Positions 47,601-56,201 are shown, numbered from the stretch's first letter. The stretch: 64,000 nt of DNA from Azohydromonas caseinilytica (GCF_012927045.1 NZ_JABBFW010000004.1:62001-126000), one strand, 5' to 3'. Program-made: numbers and translations. Notes: generated from the letters alone by a model not told the origin.

Positions 47601-47963
47601 TCAGCGAATGACCTTGCCGATCACTTCGATCAGCTTGGCGGGGTCGAAGGGCTTCACCATCCAGCCGGTGGCCCCGGCCTCGCGGCCGGCGCGCTTCATC
47701 TCGTCGCTGGACTCGGTGGTGAGGATGAGGATGGGCGTGCGGCCGAACTTGGGGTGCTGGCGCAGCTTGCGCGTGAGCGTGATGCCGTCCATGCGCGGCA
47801 TGTTGTGGTCGGTCAGGACGAGGTCGAAGTTGCGGCTGTCGGCCTTGTCCCAGGCATCCAGGCCGTCCACCGCCTCGACCACCTGGAAGCCGGCGTTCTT
47901 CAACGTGAAGGACACCATCTGGCGCATCGAGGTCGAGTCGTCGACGGCAAGAATCGAAGGCAT
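47601..47963 (-). CDS. cheY: Chemotaxis response regulator CheY
   Basis: 120 residues, a bare receiver domain: acidic pocket DD (8-9), phosphorylated Asp52 in LVLTDHNMPRMDG, Thr82/83 and Lys104 in WMVKPFD. Phospho-CheY binds the N-terminal motif of FliM in the flagellar switch. First gene of cheY-cheA-mcp-mcp-cheW-mcp, 23 nt ahead of cheA, with GGAGA before its start and a sigma-28 promoter upstream. Confidence 0.96.
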   Translation of the reverse strand: MPSILAVDDSTSMRQMVSFTLKNAGFQVVEAVDGLDAWDKADSRNFDLVLTDHNMPRMDGITLTRKLRQHPKFGRTPILILTTESSDEMKRAGREAGATGWMVKPFDPAKLIEVIGKVIR

Positions 47964-47993
47964 GCGTTATTTCTCCATGGCAGGCTGGACGGT

Positions 47994-48020
47994 CTATCGG
48001 CGTACGCGGGCCTGACTTAA
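47994..48020 (-). promoter_or_regulatory. Sigma-28 (FliA) promoter of the che operon
   Basis: On the minus strand TTAAGTCA - 11 nt - GCCGATAG, compared with the FliA consensus TAAAGTTT - N11 - GCCGATAA. The minus-10 box matches at seven of eight positions and the spacer is exact. The box ends 31 nt before the cheY start. It ties chemotaxis expression to completion of the flagellar hook. Confidence 0.8.
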
Positions 48021-48207
48021 GTTGGCAGCAGCGGCCAACGGCGCTGGCGGCCCGCGCAGTGGCGCGTACCGCGTCGTATGTCACGCCGCGCGCGCCACAG
48101 CGCCCGGCTCGTCGATTCTTGGGGCGCCGCGGCGGGTCCGGTGCCCGGATGACGGGGCGCAACCGGGTCCAATTCCGCTGTTACGGCCTTTGCGATACTC
48201 CAGCCGC

Positions 48208-49326
48208 ATGACATCCCGTTGCCTGCGCGTGCTGCACATCGAGGACGCCGAGCTCGACCACGAGCTGGCGTTGGCGCACCTGCGCCACGGCGGCCTGGCC
48301 GTGCAGACGCTGCGCGTGGAGACCGAGCCCGCCTACCGGCAGGCGCTGCAGCAGCCCTGGGACGTGGTGCTGTCGGACTTCATGCTGCCCGGCGGCTTCA
48401 CGGGGCTGCGCGCGCTGGAGATCCTCAAGGAGGACGGCGCCCGGGTGCTGCCCTTCATCCTGGTCTCGGGCGCCATCGGCGAGGACGTGGCGGTGGAGGC
48501 CATGCGCAACGGCGCCAGCGACTACCTGCTCAAGCACAACCTGGCGCGGCTGGCGCCGGCGGTGGACAACGCCATCCAGGCCGCCGAGATGCGCCGCGCC
48601 AAGCTGCGCGCCGACGAGCTGCTGGCGCGCTCGCAGCGCCAGCTGCGCGAGCTGGCGCAGCACCTGCAGACCAGCGTGGAGGCCGAGCGCGTGGCCATCG
48701 CGCGCGAGATCCACGACGACGTGGGGGGCTCGCTCACCGCGCTGCGCTTCGAGCTGGCCTGGCTGGAGCGGCACAACGCCAACCCCGAGGCGCAGGCGCA
48801 CCTGGCCTCCGCGCGCGAGAGCCTCACCCATGCCATCGAGGCCAGCAAGCGCATCATGCAGAACCTGCGCCCGGCCATCCTGGAGCAGGGCCTGGTGGCG
48901 GCGCTGCAGTGGATGGTGCAGGGCTTCGCGCGGCGCACCGGCATCGAGTGCAGCCTGCGCACCAGCCACGACAGCCTGCAGCTGCCCGCGGGCGTGCCGC
49001 TGGTGGCCTACCGCACGGCGCAGGAGGCGCTGACCAACATCCACAAGCACGCCCGGGCCGGCCATGTCTGGATCGACCTGGCGCTGGGCGCGGGGGTGCT
49101 GTCGCTGGAGATCAGCGACGACGGGCGCGGCCTCAGCCGCGAGGACCTGGCCAAGGCGCAGAGCTTCGGCATCCGCGGCCTGCACGAGCGCGCGGGCACC
49201 GTCGGCGGCTGGATCGACCTCGGCCCCCGTCCCGGCGGCGGCACCACGCTCATCCTGTCCATTCCATTGGCCGCCCAGAGCGGCGACGACGCGGCCGACG
49301 AGGCCGCGCCCTGGGGAGTTCCATGA
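48208..49326 (+). CDS. NarL-type sensor histidine kinase with N-terminal receiver domain
   Basis: 372 residues. An N-terminal receiver domain (phospho-acceptor Asp57 in VVLSDFMLPGG, Lys109 in YLLKHN) is followed by a coiled linker and a HisKA_3 dimerisation domain (His169 in AREIHDDVGGSLTALRFELAWL). The C-terminal ATPase has YRTAQEALTNIHKHA and SDDGRGLS. There are no transmembrane segments, so it is cytoplasmic and would take phosphate or signals from another system through its receiver. It is divergent from the che operon and coupled to its own response regulator. The signal and targets are unknown. Confidence 0.92.
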   Translation: MTSRCLRVLHIEDAELDHELALAHLRHGGLAVQTLRVETEPAYRQALQQPWDVVLSDFMLPGGFTGLRALEILKEDGARVLPFILVSGAIGEDVAVEAMRNGASDYLLKHNLARLAPAVDNAIQAAEMRRAKLRADELLARSQRQLRELAQHLQTSVEAERVAIAREIHDDVGGSLTALRFELAWLERHNANPEAQAHLASARESLTHAIEASKRIMQNLRPAILEQGLVAALQWMVQGFARRTGIECSLRTSHDSLQLPAGVPLVAYRTAQEALTNIHKHARAGHVWIDLALGAGVLSLEISDDGRGLSREDLAKAQSFGIRGLHERAGTVGGWIDLGPRPGGGTTLILSIPLAAQSGDDAADEAAPWGVP

Positions 49327-49958
49327 TCAAGGTGATTCTGTGCGACGACCACGCGCTCATCCGGCGCGGCATCCGCGACACGCTCTCCGATGCGTCCGAC
49401 ATCGAGGTCGTGGGCGAGGCGGCCGACTACGGCGAGCTGCGCGCGCTCATGCGCCACACCACCTGCGACGTCCTGGTGCTCGACATCAACCTGCCCGGGC
49501 GCAGCGGCCTGGACGTGCTGCACGCGCTCAAGGACGAGGGCAGCCCGGTGCGCGTGCTCATCGTGAGCATGTACCCCGAGGACCAGTACGCCATCCGCGC
49601 GCTGCGCGCGGGCGCCTACGGCTACGTCAACAAGGGCGGCGACCCGCAGCAGATCGTGCAGGCCGTGCGCACCGTGGCCCAGGGCCGCAAGAACGTCACG
49701 CCCGAGATCGCGCACATGCTCATCGAAAGCCTGACCACGCCCGCGGCGGAGCAGGCGCACGAGAAGCTCTCCGACCGCGAGCTGCAGACGCTGGTGATGA
49801 TCGCCTCGGGCAAGCGCCTGTCGGACATCGCCGAGGAGCTCATGCTCAGCCCCAAGACCGTCAGCGTCTACCGCGCCCGGGTGCTGGAGAAGCTGGGGCT
49901 GTCCAACAACTCCGAGCTCACCGTCTACGCCATCCGCAACGGGCTGGTGGGGCAGTGA
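49323..49958 (+). CDS. NarL/FixJ-family response regulator
   Basis: 211 residues; ATG overlaps the kinase stop (ATGA). Receiver domain with phospho-acceptor Asp54 in LVLDINLPGRSG and a C-terminal LuxR-type helix-turn-helix: KLSDRELQTLVMIASGKRLSDIAEELMLSPKTVSVYRARVLEKLG. Cognate partner of the kinase immediately upstream. Its position between che and fli genes makes motility or surface-behaviour control plausible, but no target site was identified. Confidence 0.95.
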   Translation: MIKVILCDDHALIRRGIRDTLSDASDIEVVGEAADYGELRALMRHTTCDVLVLDINLPGRSGLDVLHALKDEGSPVRVLIVSMYPEDQYAIRALRAGAYGYVNKGGDPQQIVQAVRTVAQGRKNVTPEIAHMLIESLTTPAAEQAHEKLSDRELQTLVMIASGKRLSDIAEELMLSPKTVSVYRARVLEKLGLSNNSELTVYAIRNGLVGQ

Positions 49959-49998
49959 GCGGCCGCCGGCCCGGCGACGCGGCCGCGCGCGCAAAAAA

Positions 49999-50021
49999 GG
50001 GCGGCCCCGGCGGGGCCGCCC
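49999..50021 (-). terminator. Intrinsic terminator of the serine protease gene
   Basis: GGGCGGCCCC-GGC-GGGGCCGCCC, a 10-bp perfect stem preceded on the plus strand by six A (49993-49998). Read on the minus strand this is a GC hairpin followed by a U-tract, 34 nt after the protease stop. It also lies in the convergent gap after the response regulator and may stop that transcript too. Confidence 0.88.
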
Positions 50022-50055
50022 CATCTCCCTCCGCTTGTATTGCTGGTGCGGGGCT

Positions 50056-51183
50056 TCAGCAGGCCCAGCTGTAGGCGGTGCAGGTGGCGCTGAGCATGGA
50101 GCCCCAGCTGCTGTCGAACTGCGAGCCGCCCTGCACCTGCACGGTGGGCGAGGTGTAGCCCCAGGAGACGTTGCTGACCAGGCGCACGGCGCCGTTGTCC
50201 TGCGTGGAAGTGGTCAGGCCCACGTAGTCCTGGCGGAAGTTGAGCACCACCGGGCCGCCGCTGGAGCCGCCGGTCATGTCCGAGCCCCAGATGCCGTTGT
50301 TGGTGCCGCCGTTGTTGGCCATGCTCTCCACGCGGTGCATCTGCGTGCCGCCGTCGAGGTTGGCCGGGTAGCCCAGCACCGTGAGGTGGCGCCCGATCAT
50401 CGACGGGTACTGGTAGCCCATGAAGCCGGTGTAGTCGCCGATGCGCTTGCCGTTGGCGTCGCGGTTGAAGACGATCAGCGCCCAGTCGCCGGCATTGGGG
50501 ACGGTGCCGCCGCCGTTGGCCCAGGCCGCGGTGGTGCGCACGTTGGCCCAGTTGCTCCAGGTGCCGAAGGGACGGGTCTCGGTGGTGCCCACGCGGCTGT
50601 AGCCGGGGATGAACACGAAGCTGTTGTACCAGCCGCCGGGCCGGCCGCTGTGCACGCAGTGGCCGGCGGTGGCCACGACGCCGGGGCGGATCATCGCGCC
50701 CGAGCAGATGTAGGAGTAACCGGCGGCGTCCTTGAAGAACAGCTTGCCCACGGTGCTGCTGGGGTAGGTCCAGTCCTGGGCGCGCGGATAGGTGCGCGTG
50801 GAGGTGAAGTGGATGCCGCCCGTGCCCACGGCCTCGGGGCGCACCTCGTCATCGACCTGCGCCGCCGCCAGCGCCGCGGCGCTGATCTGGCGCCGCGTCA
50901 TCAGGCCCTGGGCCGAGGCCACCGGGCGCTTGCCGGGCTTGTCCACTGCCACGCCGCGGCTCTGGGCCTCGGCGGCGGCGGCGTTGTAGTCGAAGGCCGA
51001 GGCCGGCAGGTACCTGACCTTGGGCATGGGCGACTTGGCCGACAGCAGCTCCGCGTCGCTGAACTCGGCCGCGGCCTGCACCTGCGCGCCGCGCGTCAGG
51101 GCAACGGACTGGGCCTGCGCCGTGTGGGCGGCGAAGACGGCGAGGCTGGCGGCGGCAACGGCGGTGATGGAAGCAGCGTTCAT
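50056..51183 (-). CDS. Exported trypsin-like (S1 family) serine protease
   Basis: 375 residues. Signal peptide about 1-24 (cut after AQA), a propeptide-like region of about 100 residues (SAKSPMPKVRYLPAS, LMTRRQISAAALAAAQ), then a chymotrypsin-fold protease. The triad is His in VVATAGHCVHS, Asp in NAGDWALIVF and Ser in MTGGSSGGPVV. The conserved Cys residues near the His and at the end may form disulfides. Related to glutamyl-endopeptidase/V8-like bacterial S1 enzymes. It is probably secreted, with no evident link to the flagellar genes on either side. Own terminator downstream. Confidence 0.9.
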   Translation of the reverse strand: MNAASITAVAAASLAVFAAHTAQAQSVALTRGAQVQAAAEFSDAELLSAKSPMPKVRYLPASAFDYNAAAAEAQSRGVAVDKPGKRPVASAQGLMTRRQISAAALAAAQVDDEVRPEAVGTGGIHFTSTRTYPRAQDWTYPSSTVGKLFFKDAAGYSYICSGAMIRPGVVATAGHCVHSGRPGGWYNSFVFIPGYSRVGTTETRPFGTWSNWANVRTTAAWANGGGTVPNAGDWALIVFNRDANGKRIGDYTGFMGYQYPSMIGRHLTVLGYPANLDGGTQMHRVESMANNGGTNNGIWGSDMTGGSSGGPVVLNFRQDYVGLTTSTQDNGAVRLVSNVSWGYTSPTVQVQGGSQFDSSWGSMLSATCTAYSWAC

Positions 51184-51406
51184 TTGGAAGACCTCTTTGT
51201 TGCTCAGGGGGGTGGAAGCGGTCCGGTGACTTCAGCGAGGGGCGATGCGTACCGAACTGGCCTGAAGATTAGGTATTGACGTCTCGCGGCGCGTCCCTCC
51301 TGGGAGCGGCTGGCATGGGGGCGCGCGCGGGGGGGAGGACGGGGGAGGCGCGGGGGGGAGGGCCGGCCGAATGGGGGAGGCGCCCGGCACGGCGGGGCGA
51401 AAAAAA

Positions 51407-51423
51407 GCGGCCTCGGGGGCCGC
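51407..51423 (-). terminator. Intrinsic terminator of the flagellar operon
   Basis: On the minus strand GCGGCC-CCCGA-GGCCGC is followed by seven U (A-run at 51400-51406), 24 nt after the fliR stop. This is a textbook terminator closing fliF-R. The remaining gap up to 51183 is very G-rich and shows no gene. Confidence 0.9.
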
Positions 51424-51446
51424 GGGATCGGCTCAGGCGCGCCGGC

Positions 51447-52208
51447 TCACTGGAAGCGCGCGAGCATGCGTTCCAGCGTCAGCATGAACGGCTGCTCCAG
51501 CAGCGGCAGCGTCGCCAGCATGCCCAGCAGCCCCACGCCCAGCGTGATGGGAAAGCCGATTGAGAACACGTTGAGCTGCGAGGCCACGCGCGAGATCACG
51601 CCCAGCACCAGGTTGACGAACAGCAGCATCGCGATCATCGGCAGCGCGATCCACAGCCCCAGCGTGAAGATCTCCGTGCCCCACGCGTGCGGTTGCAGCC
51701 GCACCAGGAAGGCGAAGGGCTGGTCGCCGACCGGGAAGGCCTCGAAGCTGCGCACCAGCGCCGCCAGCACCACCAGGTGGCCGTTGACCACCACGAACAG
51801 CCACGCCACCAGCGTGCCGAACAGCCGTCCCGTGGCCGTGCCCGCGCTGGCGCTGACCGGGTCGAAGTAGCCCGCGAAGTTCAGGCCCATCTGCAGGCCC
51901 ATCACCTCGCCGGCGAACTCCACCGCGGCGAACACGATGCGCACCGCGAAGCCCAGCGTGATGCCCACCAGCAGCTGCTGCACCACCAGCGTGACGGCCA
52001 GGGGCGAGTCCAGCGGCACCGGCGCCATCGGCGGCAGGCCGGCCTGCGCCGCCAGCGCCAGCAGCAGCGCCAGCCCCACGCGCACCCGCGCGGGCACCAT
52101 GCGCGTGCCCAGCACCGGCATGGCCGACAGCAGCGCCAGCGCGCGCAGCAGCGGCCACAGCAGCGGCGTGAGCCACTGCAGCAGCTGGGCTTCGGTGAAG
52201 GTGATCAA
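51447..52208 (-). CDS. fliR: Flagellar export apparatus protein FliR
   Basis: 253 residues from a TTG start at 52208 with AGGAA upstream. The nearby ATG at 52217 is out of frame and stops at once, so TTG is preferred and gives the expected N-terminus (ITFTEAQLLQWLTPLLWPLLRAL). About six hydrophobic segments. FliR forms the export gate with FliP and FliQ in the inner membrane. Last gene of the operon; a 161-nt gap with palindromic repeats separates it from fliQ. Confidence 0.95.
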   Translation of the reverse strand: MITFTEAQLLQWLTPLLWPLLRALALLSAMPVLGTRMVPARVRVGLALLLALAAQAGLPPMAPVPLDSPLAVTLVVQQLLVGITLGFAVRIVFAAVEFAGEVMGLQMGLNFAGYFDPVSASAGTATGRLFGTLVAWLFVVVNGHLVVLAALVRSFEAFPVGDQPFAFLVRLQPHAWGTEIFTLGLWIALPMIAMLLFVNLVLGVISRVASQLNVFSIGFPITLGVGLLGMLATLPLLEQPFMLTLERMLARFQ

Positions 52209-52243
52209 CGGCTCATTCCTATGCTGCTCGCCCGCGAGGTATT

Positions 52244-52339
52244 CCGTTCGTTCTGAGGTATCGAAGGATGAACGGCCCTCGCTGTGCAGTTGCCATGGCA
52301 GCCGCGCGGATTCACCCTTCGATACCTCAGGGCGAACGG
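52244..52339. repeat. Palindromic repeat (family 2) between fliQ and fliR
   Basis: CCGTTCGTTCTGAGG.TATCGAAGG at 52244-52267 faces CCCTTCGATACCTCAGGGCGAACGG-type sequence at 52315-52339, with a shorter internal AACGG echo at 52271-52275. The core TGAGGTATCGAAGG differs from family 1 (TGAGCCTGTCGAAG), but the flanking CCGTTCG is shared. Confidence 0.85.
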
Positions 52340-52369
52340 TTCAACTCGCCAGCGGGACGAAAGACTGAA

Positions 52370-52639
52370 TCAGCCCACCGCGCTCGGAATCGACTGCAGC
52401 GTGCGCTGCAGGAAGTCCACCAGCGTGGTCATCATCCACGGGCCCGCGACGGCCAGCACCGCCACCGCCGCCACGATCTTGGGCACGAAGGACAGCGTGG
52501 CCTCGTTGATCTGCGTGGCCGCCTGCAGCACGCTCACCACCACGCCCACCGCCAGGATCACCAGCAGGATGGGCGCGCACACCATCAGCAGCGTGAAGAG
52601 GGCCTGCTGCCCGACCGTGAAGACCTGGGTTGCATCCAT
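52370..52639 (-). CDS. fliQ: Flagellar export apparatus protein FliQ
   Basis: 89 residues, the family's usual size. Two transmembrane helices (about 14-36 and 50-73) flank a short cytoplasmic stretch (QAATQINEATLSFVPKI), the diagnostic FliQ segment. Four copies join the FliP/FliR export gate. It follows fliP by 73 nt. Confidence 0.96.
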   Translation of the reverse strand: MDATQVFTVGQQALFTLLMVCAPILLVILAVGVVVSVLQAATQINEATLSFVPKIVAAVAVLAVAGPWMMTTLVDFLQRTLQSIPSAVG

Positions 52640-52712
52640 GGTTGCGCTTTCAATCAGTGTGGGGTTGCCGCCTGCGCGCCGGTCCCGTCGCGGAGCCGGC
52701 GCGCGCGGGAAG

Positions 52713-53489
52713 TCATTGGGCGAAGGACGCCGCCAGCGAGCCCAGCAGCAGGTTCCAGCCGTCGGCCAGCACGAACAGCATGAGCTTGAAGGGCAGCGCC
52801 ACCAGCACGGGGCTGAGCATCATCATGCCCAGGCTCATGAGCACGCTGGCCACGACCATGTCGATGATCAGGAAGGGGATGAAGATCAGGAAGCCGATCT
52901 GGAAGGCGCTCTTGAGCTCGCTGGTGACGAAGGCCGGCACCAGCACCCGCAGCGGCAGCTGCGCCGCCGGGGTGCCCTCGGGCAGCTTGGCCATGCGCGA
53001 GAACAGCTGCACGTCGCTGTGGCGCGTCTGCTTGAGCATGAACGCACGCAGCGGCTCCTGCCCGCGCTCCATCGCCTGCACCATCGTGATCTCGCCGGCG
53101 CTGTAGGGCTGCCAGGCCTGCTCGTAGATGCGGTCCAGCGTCGGGCTCATCACGAAGAAGGTCAGGAACAGGCTCATGCCGATGATGACCTGGTTGGGCG
53201 GCGTGGCCTGCGTGCCCAGCGCCTGGCGCAGCAGCCCCAGCACGATGACGATGCGCGTGAAGCCCGTCATCAGCAGCAGCATCGCGGGCAGGAAGCTCAG
53301 CGCGGTGAAGAACAGCAGCGTCTGGATCGGCACCGAGTAGCTCGTGCCGCCCGCGCCCTGGCCGATGACCAGCGGCAGCGTGCCGGGCGCGCCCTGCTGC
53401 TGCGCCAGGGCGGGCAGCGCCGCGCCGGCCAGCAGCAGCGCCGTGGCGGCCAGCGCCTGGCGGCACCGGCGGGAGAGGTGGACTTTCAT
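52713..53489 (-). CDS. fliP: Flagellar export apparatus protein FliP
   Basis: 258 residues with a cleavable signal peptide (cut after ALA, about residue 30), as usual for FliP. The family segments [46 protein letters not shown] and [19 protein letters not shown]-type C-terminal helices are all present. It is the core ring of the flagellar type III export gate. Short 10-nt gap after fliO. Confidence 0.97.
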   Translation of the reverse strand: MKVHLSRRCRQALAATALLLAGAALPALAQQQGAPGTLPLVIGQGAGGTSYSVPIQTLLFFTALSFLPAMLLLMTGFTRIVIVLGLLRQALGTQATPPNQVIIGMSLFLTFFVMSPTLDRIYEQAWQPYSAGEITMVQAMERGQEPLRAFMLKQTRHSDVQLFSRMAKLPEGTPAAQLPLRVLVPAFVTSELKSAFQIGFLIFIPFLIIDMVVASVLMSLGMMMLSPVLVALPFKLMLFVLADGWNLLLGSLAASFAQ

Positions 53490-53499
53490 GGTGGGGCGG

Positions 53500-53835
53500 T
53501 CAGTCGCGGGAGCGCAGCTGGCGCAGCAGCTGCGCGAAGGAGGCGGGCGCGGGCGGCGCGGCGGCGGGGGCGTCGGCCTGCGGCGCCATGGTGTGCAGCG
53601 TGCTGATCTGCTGCGCCGTCACGCCCAGCACCAGCCAGCGCCGCTCCTCGCCGCTGCCCACCTCCACCGTCACCAGGCGCTGGCCGGGGGACAGCGGCAG
53701 CACGGCCACGGTGCGCATCACGCCGGGCGTGCCCGCGCCCTGCGCCAGCGGCGTGCGCTTGAGCAGCCACAGCGCCACGGGAATGAGCGCCAGCACGGCC
53801 AGGAACCACAACAGCGACAGCCATCCGGTGTTCAT
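53500..53835 (-). CDS. fliO: Flagellar biosynthesis protein FliO
   Basis: 111 residues from the ATG at 53835. One N-terminal transmembrane helix ([21 protein letters not shown]), then the soluble FliO domain ([41 protein letters not shown]) and a Pro/Ala tail. It assists FliP ring assembly. Identity rests on domain and position between fliN and fliP. It is separated from fliN by 309 nt filled with repeats. Confidence 0.9.
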   Translation of the reverse strand: MNTGWLSLLWFLAVLALIPVALWLLKRTPLAQGAGTPGVMRTVAVLPLSPGQRLVTVEVGSGEERRWLVLGVTAQQISTLHTMAPQADAPAAAPPAPASFAQLLRQLRSRD

Positions 53836-53940
53836 GGAAAACCTGCTTTCATGCAGACGACGAGCCGGGTACAGAGGCCGGGAAGCGGCGTGGCGCCGCG
53901 GCCTCGTGCGGAACTCGCGGAGTTCCCGGACCCTGTTGAC

Positions 53941-54111
53941 CCGTTCGTCCTGAGGTATCGAAGGACGAATCCGACAGGCCGCAATGCAGCCCGTCAGCTT
54001 TGTTGGTTCACGGTCACGTTCGCCCTGAGGTATCGAAGGGCGAATCCGGAAGGCTCTTGCGACCTGCCGCACGGCAGGGGCCGTTCATCCTTCGATACCT
54101 CAGGACGAACG
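53941..54111. repeat. Cluster of three family 2 palindromic repeats between fliN and fliO
   Basis: The 309-nt gap (53836-54144) contains no gene but three repeat units: 53941-53970 and 54017-54044 in one orientation (CCGTTCGTCCTGAGG / TATCGAAGGACGAAT type) and 54081-54111 inverted (CCGTTCATCCTTCG / ATACCTCAGGACGAACGG). Units 1 and 3 or 2 and 3 can fold into long stems. This is unusual inside a flagellar operon whose other gaps are short or overlapping. Confidence 0.88.
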
Positions 54112-54144
54112 GAATACGGAGTTCCAAAGATCGGCGGGCTCGCC

Positions 54145-54594
54145 TCAGCTGCGGCTGAGCCGGCGCACGCGCTCGCTGGGCGTGACGATGTCGGTGAGGC
54201 GGATGCCGAACTTCTCGTTGACCACCACCACCTCGCCCTGCGCGATGAGGTAGCCGTTGACCAGCACGTCCATGGGCTCGCCGGCCATGGCCTCCAGCTC
54301 CACCACGGAGCCCTGGGCCAGCTGCAGGATGTGCTTGATGGGAATCCGCGTGCGGCCCAGCTCCACGGTGAGCTGCACCGGGATGTCCAGGATCATGTTG
54401 ATGTCGTTGATCCCGGCCGGGCTCTGCATCTCGGCGGCGCCGAAGTCGGCGAAGGAGGCGGGCTTGGCCTGGGGCATCGGCACCTCCTCCTGGGCGGTGA
54501 CGGCGGCCGTGTCGGAGCGGGCCTCGGCCAGCGCGGCCTCCCACTCGGCGGCCATGCGGTCCTCCTCGGACAGGGTTGCTTGTTCAACTGCCAT
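54145..54594 (-). CDS. fliN: Flagellar motor switch protein FliN
   Basis: 149 residues. A variable acidic N-terminal half leads to the conserved SpoA domain: NMILDIPVQLTVELGRTRIPIKHILQLAQGSVVELEAMAGEPMDVLVNGYLIAQGEVVVVNEKFGIRLTDIV-type sequence covers about residues 65-140. It forms the C-ring base with FliM and docks FliH for export. Its start overlaps the fliM stop by 11 nt. Confidence 0.97.
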   Translation of the reverse strand: MAVEQATLSEEDRMAAEWEAALAEARSDTAAVTAQEEVPMPQAKPASFADFGAAEMQSPAGINDINMILDIPVQLTVELGRTRIPIKHILQLAQGSVVELEAMAGEPMDVLVNGYLIAQGEVVVVNEKFGIRLTDIVTPSERVRRLSRS

Positions 54595-55591
54595 GTTGTT
54601 GGTCTCCGATCCAGCTGATGGTGGAGCTGGAGATGAGTCGTTCGACCTTGATGGCGTACTTGCCGTTGCGCGTGCCGCACTGGGCCTCGAGCACCGGCAC
54701 GCCGTCCACCTTGGCCTGGATGAGGGGCGTGCGGTCGAGCTCGATGAAGTCGCCCGCCTTGAGCGACAGCAGCTGCTCGACCGTGGCCGGCGCGTGGGCG
54801 AGCTCGGCCACCAGATCCACCTCCGCGGCCTGCAGCTGCGTCTTGAGCAGGTTCACCCAGCGCCGGTCGGGCTCGGTGGAGTCGCCCTGCACCGACGAGT
54901 ACAGCACGTCGCGGATGGGCTCCAGCGTGGAGTAGGGAATGCAGAAATGGATGGAGCCGGCGGTGGTGCCGATCTCCAGCGTGAAGCTCGTGGCCACCAC
55001 GATCTCGCTGGGCGTGGCGATGTTGGCGAACTGCGGCTGCATCTCCGAGCGCTGGTACTCCAGCTCCAACGGGTAGATGCCCGTCCACGCCTTCTTGTAC
55101 TCGGTGATGATCACCTCCAGCAGCCGCGTGATGACGCGGTGCTCGGTGGGGCTGAAGTCGCGGCCCTCGATGCGGGTGTGGAAGCGCCCCGTGCCGCCGA
55201 ACAGCGCGTCGATCACGGCGAACACCAGGTTGGGCTCGCACACGATCAGCCCCGAGCCGCGCAGCGGCCGCACCGAGACGATGTTGATGTTGGTGGGCAC
55301 CACGATCTCGCGCAGGAAGGCGCTGTACTTCTGCACCTTGATGCCGCCGATGGCCACCTCGGGGCTCTTGCGGATGAAGTTGAACAGCCCCACGCGCACG
55401 TTGCGCGCGAAACGCTCGTTGATGATCTCCATCGTGGGCATGCGCCCACGCACGATGCGTTCCTGGCTGGCGATGTCGTAGGTGCGCACCGCTCCGGTGG
55501 GCGCCTCCTCCTGCTCCAGCTTCTGGCTCTCGCCGGTGATGCCCTGCAGCAGCGCATCGACTTCGTCCTGGGAGAGGAACTGCTGGTTCAT
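54584..55591 (-). CDS. fliM: Flagellar motor switch protein FliM
   Basis: 335 residues. The extreme N-terminus has the CheY-P binding motif LSQDEVDALLQGI, followed by the CheC-like middle domain (RGSGLIVCEPNLVFAVIDALFGG) and the C-terminal SpoA domain (VPVLEAQCGTRNGKYAIKVERLI). It links phospho-CheY, made from the operon at 45-48 kb, to rotation switching. Overlaps fliN, 7 nt after fliL. Confidence 0.97.
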   Translation of the reverse strand: MNQQFLSQDEVDALLQGITGESQKLEQEEAPTGAVRTYDIASQERIVRGRMPTMEIINERFARNVRVGLFNFIRKSPEVAIGGIKVQKYSAFLREIVVPTNINIVSVRPLRGSGLIVCEPNLVFAVIDALFGGTGRFHTRIEGRDFSPTEHRVITRLLEVIITEYKKAWTGIYPLELEYQRSEMQPQFANIATPSEIVVATSFTLEIGTTAGSIHFCIPYSTLEPIRDVLYSSVQGDSTEPDRRWVNLLKTQLQAAEVDLVAELAHAPATVEQLLSLKAGDFIELDRTPLIQAKVDGVPVLEAQCGTRNGKYAIKVERLISSSTISWIGDQQHGS

Positions 55592-55598
55592 CCCTGCC

Positions 55599-56201
55599 TC
55601 ACTGGACGATGAAGTTGGAGAAGTGCACGGCCTTGATCGGCAGTGCCATGAGCCGGCGCGGCTTGCGCGGCCGGCTGCCTGCGGGCGCGCTGGCGCCGGG
55701 GGCGGGCTCCTCGACCAGGTCGTCGGGATTGACCTCGTAGCCCAGCGGGCGCAGCGCCTGCGCGCGCAGCTCGGCGGCCAGGCGGCGCTTGCCCGGCTCG
55801 TCGCGCACGGACGCCGAGCTCTTGTTCGACAGCACCAGCAGGATGTTGTTGCGGATCACGGGCATGAAGGCCTTGATCTGCTCGACCGCCTTCTGGTCCT
55901 CCACCTCCAGCGTCACGCCCACCTGCGCGAAGCGGTCGGTGTCGCGGTCGGCGAGGTTGACGGTGAAGACCTCCAGCTGCACGAACACGGGCGCGCTCCT
56001 GGGGTCGTACTGCTCGGCGTCCGCGTCCTCGGGCGCGTCCTGGACCTCGACCTCGACCTCCTCGTCATCGGCCGACATCGAGCGGTTGATGAGGTAGGCC
56101 GCACCGCCGCCCAGCAGCAACAACACCGCTGCCGCGATGAGGACGATCTTGATGCGGCCCTTCTTCAGCGAGGCTCCCAGGGCGGCGACGGCAGCGGACA
56201 T
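55599..56201 (-). CDS. fliL: Flagellar basal-body protein FliL
   Basis: 200 residues. A short cytoplasmic start, one transmembrane helix (about 19-40, KIVLIAAAVLLLLGGGAAYLI), an acidic linker (DDEEVEVEVQDAPEDADAEQ), then the FliL stomatin-like periplasmic domain (FVQLEVFTVNLADRDTDRFAQVG, MPVIRNNILLVLSNKS). It is longer than many FliL proteins because of a Pro/Ala-rich insertion near the C-terminus. It supports stator function at the motor. Confidence 0.93.
   Translation of the reverse strand: MSAAVAALGASLKKGRIKIVLIAAAVLLLLGGGAAYLINRSMSADDEEVEVEVQDAPEDADAEQYDPRSAPVFVQLEVFTVNLADRDTDRFAQVGVTLEVEDQKAVEQIKAFMPVIRNNILLVLSNKSSASVRDEPGKRRLAAELRAQALRPLGYEVNPDDLVEEPAPGASAPAGSRPRKPRRLMALPIKAVHFSNFIVQ

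Noticed and set aside
52201-52220. ATG at 52217 as the fliR start
   Set aside because: It is out of frame with FliR and reaches a stop after three codons. The in-frame TTG at 52208 gives the conserved N-terminus.
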